From Novibacillus thermophilus (lineage in GTDB: Bacteria; Bacillota; Bacilli; Thermoactinomycetales; Novibacillaceae), in the NCBI RefSeq assembly GCF_002005165.1, contig NZ_CP019699.1, positions 3,410,001-3,474,000 of the forward strand: a stretch of 64,000 nucleotides of DNA, given 5' to 3'. The position numbers and the translations under genes were made by a program. Every line of letters begins with the position of its first letter. The first letter of the stretch is position 1. Shown piece by piece: positions 61,562 to 64,000 of the stretch. The notes beneath the pieces were generated by a model. The model made no database searches and was not told where the DNA came from. It was given only the letters and a program-made list of their open reading frames with translations.

Positions 61562-62314
61562 TTAATATTCGATTGTTATGATTGGCGTTCCCATCGTCAT
61601 GATCGTTCGCTGGTGAACCTTGTCGTTTCTCAACGCAATCTGCACATTCATTTCTCGTCCGTTCGACATGATCGGTTGACCTAGTTGTGGGGAAAACGCG
61701 GAGACACTCGTTGAAGTCGCATCACGCAGGGCTTCAACCTCGTACGCATCCAAATGATGTAGTGTGCGATGTATAAACTGCTCCTGTTCGTCCCGACTTA
61801 ACATGCGAGGCGTTGAACCTTGGATGGACACCTGTATGTTAGGGTGAATACCGGCTTCCGCTAAACCTTCCGACACGTACTGAACCACTTCCGACAGTGA
61901 GTCACTGGTCCGTCCATCTGCCTGCACTTGAACGACGAGATAGTGGCTGGACACAGCCTTTTCATTCCCACGCCTAATAACGCGAATTTCTAAAGGGATG
62001 TTTCGCCGCCAGTCCGAAAAATAGACATCTTCCGACTGGGTGGAATTAGGTGTGGGCTGAAAAGGAGAATCCGTCTTCCTTTCCTGAAGGTGAAAGTAGC
62101 GGACCAGGTGATTCAATTGTCGTTCTGTGAGCGGCCGGTTCAGTGGAGCCCCATGGTGAACCATCCATGATTCGAGTTGCCAATTATTCGTCTGAAGGGT
62201 TTGAACGAGTGGATGAACATTGACCGTTTGTTGCGCAGCCGACAAGTGGCTCCAACCTGTGTACAGAAAAACGATCCCCAGGGCTAATATGGAGAACCCC
62301 CACTGCTTTACCAT
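61562..62314 (-). CDS. ywmB: YwmB-family protein
   Basis: About 250 residues. The N-terminus MVKQWGFSILALGIVFLYTG is a signal peptide or anchor. The body fits the YwmB/DUF1779 family, known by position between ywzB and murA; its role is not known, although a TATA-binding-like fold is recorded for it. ATG at 62314 lies five bases behind GGGAGAGG; a longer start at 62329 is possible. It begins 22 bp before murA in the same direction, so the two may be co-transcribed. Confidence 0.88.
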   Translation of the reverse strand: MVKQWGFSILALGIVFLYTGWSHLSAAQQTVNVHPLVQTLQTNNWQLESWMVHHGAPLNRPLTERQLNHLVRYFHLQERKTDSPFQPTPNSTQSEDVYFSDWRRNIPLEIRVIRRGNEKAVSSHYLVVQVQADGRTSDSLSEVVQYVSEGLAEAGIHPNIQVSIQGSTPRMLSRDEQEQFIHRTLHHLDAYEVEALRDATSTSVSAFSPQLGQPIMSNGREMNVQIALRNDKVHQRTIMTMGTPIITIEY

Positions 62315-62551
62315 ATGAACCTCTCCCATGTGCCGTGTCTATGTATTACACATTCTTCACGAATGGGCGGGGATCTATACTGTCGGACAGGCTGGAAAAT
62401 GCATGAGATACACGCCATACATTATATAGCAAAATTCACCATCTGGCGACATTCTTTTTAAATTTAGACCAAGCCATTTTCTGGATGGGACAGACGAAGG
62501 CTTCAGACGCGGTGGGACCGCGACAGGTTTCCGGCACGAATAAACGGTTCC

Positions 62552-62785
62552 CTAAAAAAGCTGGGTCAGCATTTGTGACCACCCGGCATAATCGCTTAAA
62601 AAGCGGGTAATGCCGTGTCCGAGGACGATCGATAGGATGATGATGAGGACTTTTGCCTGAACTCCCTGGGGGTTGGACAGAAACAAGTCGAATTTCACGC
62701 TTTGCAAAGCCCACCAGCAGAGAGCAATGCCGGCAAGCGTTAAAACAATGTTGACGATGGCGGTTAATCCCAAACTAAACGACAT
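62552..62785 (-). CDS. ywzB: DUF1146-family membrane protein YwzB
   Basis: A 77-residue protein with two membrane helices (IVNIVLTLAGIALCWWAL and VLIIILSIVLGHGITRFLS). This is the DUF1146/YwzB pattern, found beside ATP synthase or nuo genes in Bacillales. Its function is not known. GGGAGGAAAC precedes the ATG. Confidence 0.88.
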   Translation of the reverse strand: MSFSLGLTAIVNIVLTLAGIALCWWALQSVKFDLFLSNPQGVQAKVLIIILSIVLGHGITRFLSDYAGWSQMLTQLF

Positions 62786-62966
62786 CGCGTTTCCTCCCTT
62801 GCGTTGACAACTTGCGTGTTTCGAGTTGTCCTTTTTTCATCGTAACGCAAGTCAAGCGCCGACTCAAACTCCGTCGACACGTTTTTTGCAACATGTTCAT
62901 GTTATCAAACTTAGCACGTGGCTGCATGCGTGTTTAAACCTATGGTTCGCTACGTTCGATGTGCAC

Positions 62967-62994
62967 CAAAAACCCCCTCCGTGCCGGAGGGGGT
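62967..62994 (-). terminator. Terminator after nuoN
   Basis: On the minus strand ACCCCCTCC pairs with GGAGGGGGT (five-base loop) and TTTTTG follows. It is 23 bp after the nuoN stop. Confidence 0.92.
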
Positions 62995-63016
62995 GTCATG
63001 AGGGTAACGTCTGGCT

Positions 63017-64000
63017 TCACTGGTTCTCGGCCGGCATCAGCACTTCGGTCAGCTGTAGCTGACTGAGGTAGTCGAAGACGGCCTGGGGCATGACGCCGAG
63101 GGCGACAGTGCCTACGACGCCGATGACGACGGCGGCCGCCACGCCTGCCGGTAGGCGCCACTGATCCAGGTCTTTCGGCGGGCGAAAGAACATCTGGCGC
63201 ACAATCTCAAAGTAGTAGAAATACGAGATGACGGTGGTGACGACCATGATCCCCGCCAGCCAAAAACTCTGCCCCGCGATGGCGTTGAAGAAAATGTAGA
63301 ACTTCCCGACAAAGCCTCCGGTGAGGGGAATGCCCGCCAGAGACAAGACGAAGACGAGCATAGCGGCAGCCGTCCACGGAGAGCGCCGGTACAGACCAGC
63401 AAACGATCGGATGTCTTCCGTGTCCGCCATGCGGTTCACGTGCATGATAACGGCGAAGGCGCCGACGGTCATGAACACGTACGCCAGCAAGTAGAAAGCA
63501 ACCGTTTCGAACAGGCCGACCCCGAGAATCGCAAAGGGCACGAGGATGTACCCCGCCTGGGCGATACTGGAGTAGGCCATCATCCGCTTTACGTTGCGCT
63601 GTCGCAATGCGGCTGTGTTCCCGACGATCATGGACAAAGCGGCGAGGATGACGAAAAACAAGCCGATCCGTTCCATCCACACCTGATCCATCGCATTCAG
63701 CAAGCCGCTGTACCCGACGAGGACGATGCGGATGAGCAGCGCGAAGGCGGCCGCCTTGGAAACGACGGCGAGAAAAGTCGTGGCCGGCGTCGGCGCGCCT
63801 TCGTACACGTCCGGTGCCCACATGTGGAACGGGGCCGAACTGATTTTAAACCCGATCCCGACGAGCATGAGCACGAGGGACAGCAGGACGAAAAACGCGT
63901 AACCGGTGTTGTACGCCTCGGTCAGTCCGTTCTGCATCTCGAACAAGTTCGTCGTTCCCGTCAAGCCGTAGGCAAACGACATTCCGTACAAGATAAAAGC
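63017..64000 (-). CDS. nuoN: NADH-quinone oxidoreductase subunit N (partial)
   Basis: The C-terminal 327 residues of a proton-pumping membrane subunit of respiratory complex I; the N-terminus is beyond the window edge and the frame stays open to 64000. Key parts are GIGFKISSAPFHMWAPDVYEG, with the Lys of the first channel, and RNVKRMMAYSSIAQAGYILV; FVLSLAGIPLTGGFVGKFYI follows with the second Lys. Last of the nuo operon, since a strong terminator follows. Its presence shows that the organism has a full Nuo-type complex, unlike B. subtilis. Confidence 0.96.
   Translation of the reverse strand, partial: AFILYGMSFAYGLTGTTNLFEMQNGLTEAYNTGYAFFVLLSLVLMLVGIGFKISSAPFHMWAPDVYEGAPTPATTFLAVVSKAAAFALLIRIVLVGYSGLLNAMDQVWMERIGLFFVILAALSMIVGNTAALRQRNVKRMMAYSSIAQAGYILVPFAILGVGLFETVAFYLLAYVFMTVGAFAVIMHVNRMADTEDIRSFAGLYRRSPWTAAAMLVFVLSLAGIPLTGGFVGKFYIFFNAIAGQSFWLAGIMVVTTVISYFYYFEIVRQMFFRPPKDLDQWRLPAGVAAAVVIGVVGTVALGVMPQAVFDYLSQLQLTEVLMPAENQ

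Overview
The window comes from a flagellated, endospore-forming member of the Bacillota, most likely order Bacillales. The evidence is the right-hand block, whose order nuoN–ywzB–ywmB–murA–spoIID–spoIIQ–spoIIID–flhO–flhP–pgsA–fabZ is close to that around spoIID and murA in Bacillus-type genomes. Strong AGGAGG-type ribosome sites, TTGACA/TATAAT promoters and stem-plus-T terminators fit this. Most genes lie on the minus strand. No rRNA, tRNA or CRISPR array was seen. The genus cannot be fixed from the sequence alone.

Layout. 0–6 kb: an anchored protein of unknown function, then a dead class C group II intron. The intron sits just behind the pgcA terminator; an IS21-type element has broken it and an IS256-type element has inserted into the IS21. 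6–11 kb: pgcA (alpha-phosphoglucomutase), a glycerophosphodiesterase, a VanZ-family protein, a small membrane protein and a stand-alone sigma-70 factor. 11–18.5 kb: a minus-strand operon of aminotransferase, two CoA-transferase subunits, thiolase and M20 deacylase, with a divergent PucR-type regulator. It resembles the yodTSRQ lysine/beta-amino-acid operon of B. subtilis. 18.5–21 kb: a polar amino-acid ABC importer.

21–40 kb is the most distinctive part: about 17 nearly contiguous minus-strand genes for carbohydrate use, plus a divergent D-allulose/D-tagatose 3-epimerase. One set (two FGGY kinases, a PfkB kinase, a class II ketose-bisphosphate aldolase, SDR and MDR polyol dehydrogenases) looks like polyol to ketose to ketose-bisphosphate to trioses. 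A second set, behind its own promoter and operator, combines an RbsABC-type importer with two alcohol dehydrogenases, a 2-hydroxyacid dehydrogenase, a phosphotriesterase-like hydrolase, a shikimate-dehydrogenase-like enzyme, a cupin phosphoglucose isomerase and a KDPG-type aldolase. The substrate is not evident.

40–47 kb: a nitrilase/TRAP-transporter/RraA-like operon facing an XRE regulator across overlapping promoters, a second XRE protein, a VOC dioxygenase-like protein, an N-terminally cut MNT nucleotidyltransferase, and dusB. 48–53 kb: wecB, an orphan CARF–HEPN protein of the Cas02710 (TIGR02710) type with a decayed small gene beside it, a PHP phosphoesterase and a wrecked UDP-glucose dehydrogenase gene. 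53–64 kb: conserved cell-envelope, sporulation and flagellar genes ending in nuoN, which runs off the window.

Several genes (the aminotransferase twice, one alcohol dehydrogenase, flhO and spoIID) carry an apparent one-base loss inside a G/C run. The repeated pattern suggests sequence error at homopolymers rather than true gene loss, whereas the intron, IS21 and ugd remnants are genuinely decayed.
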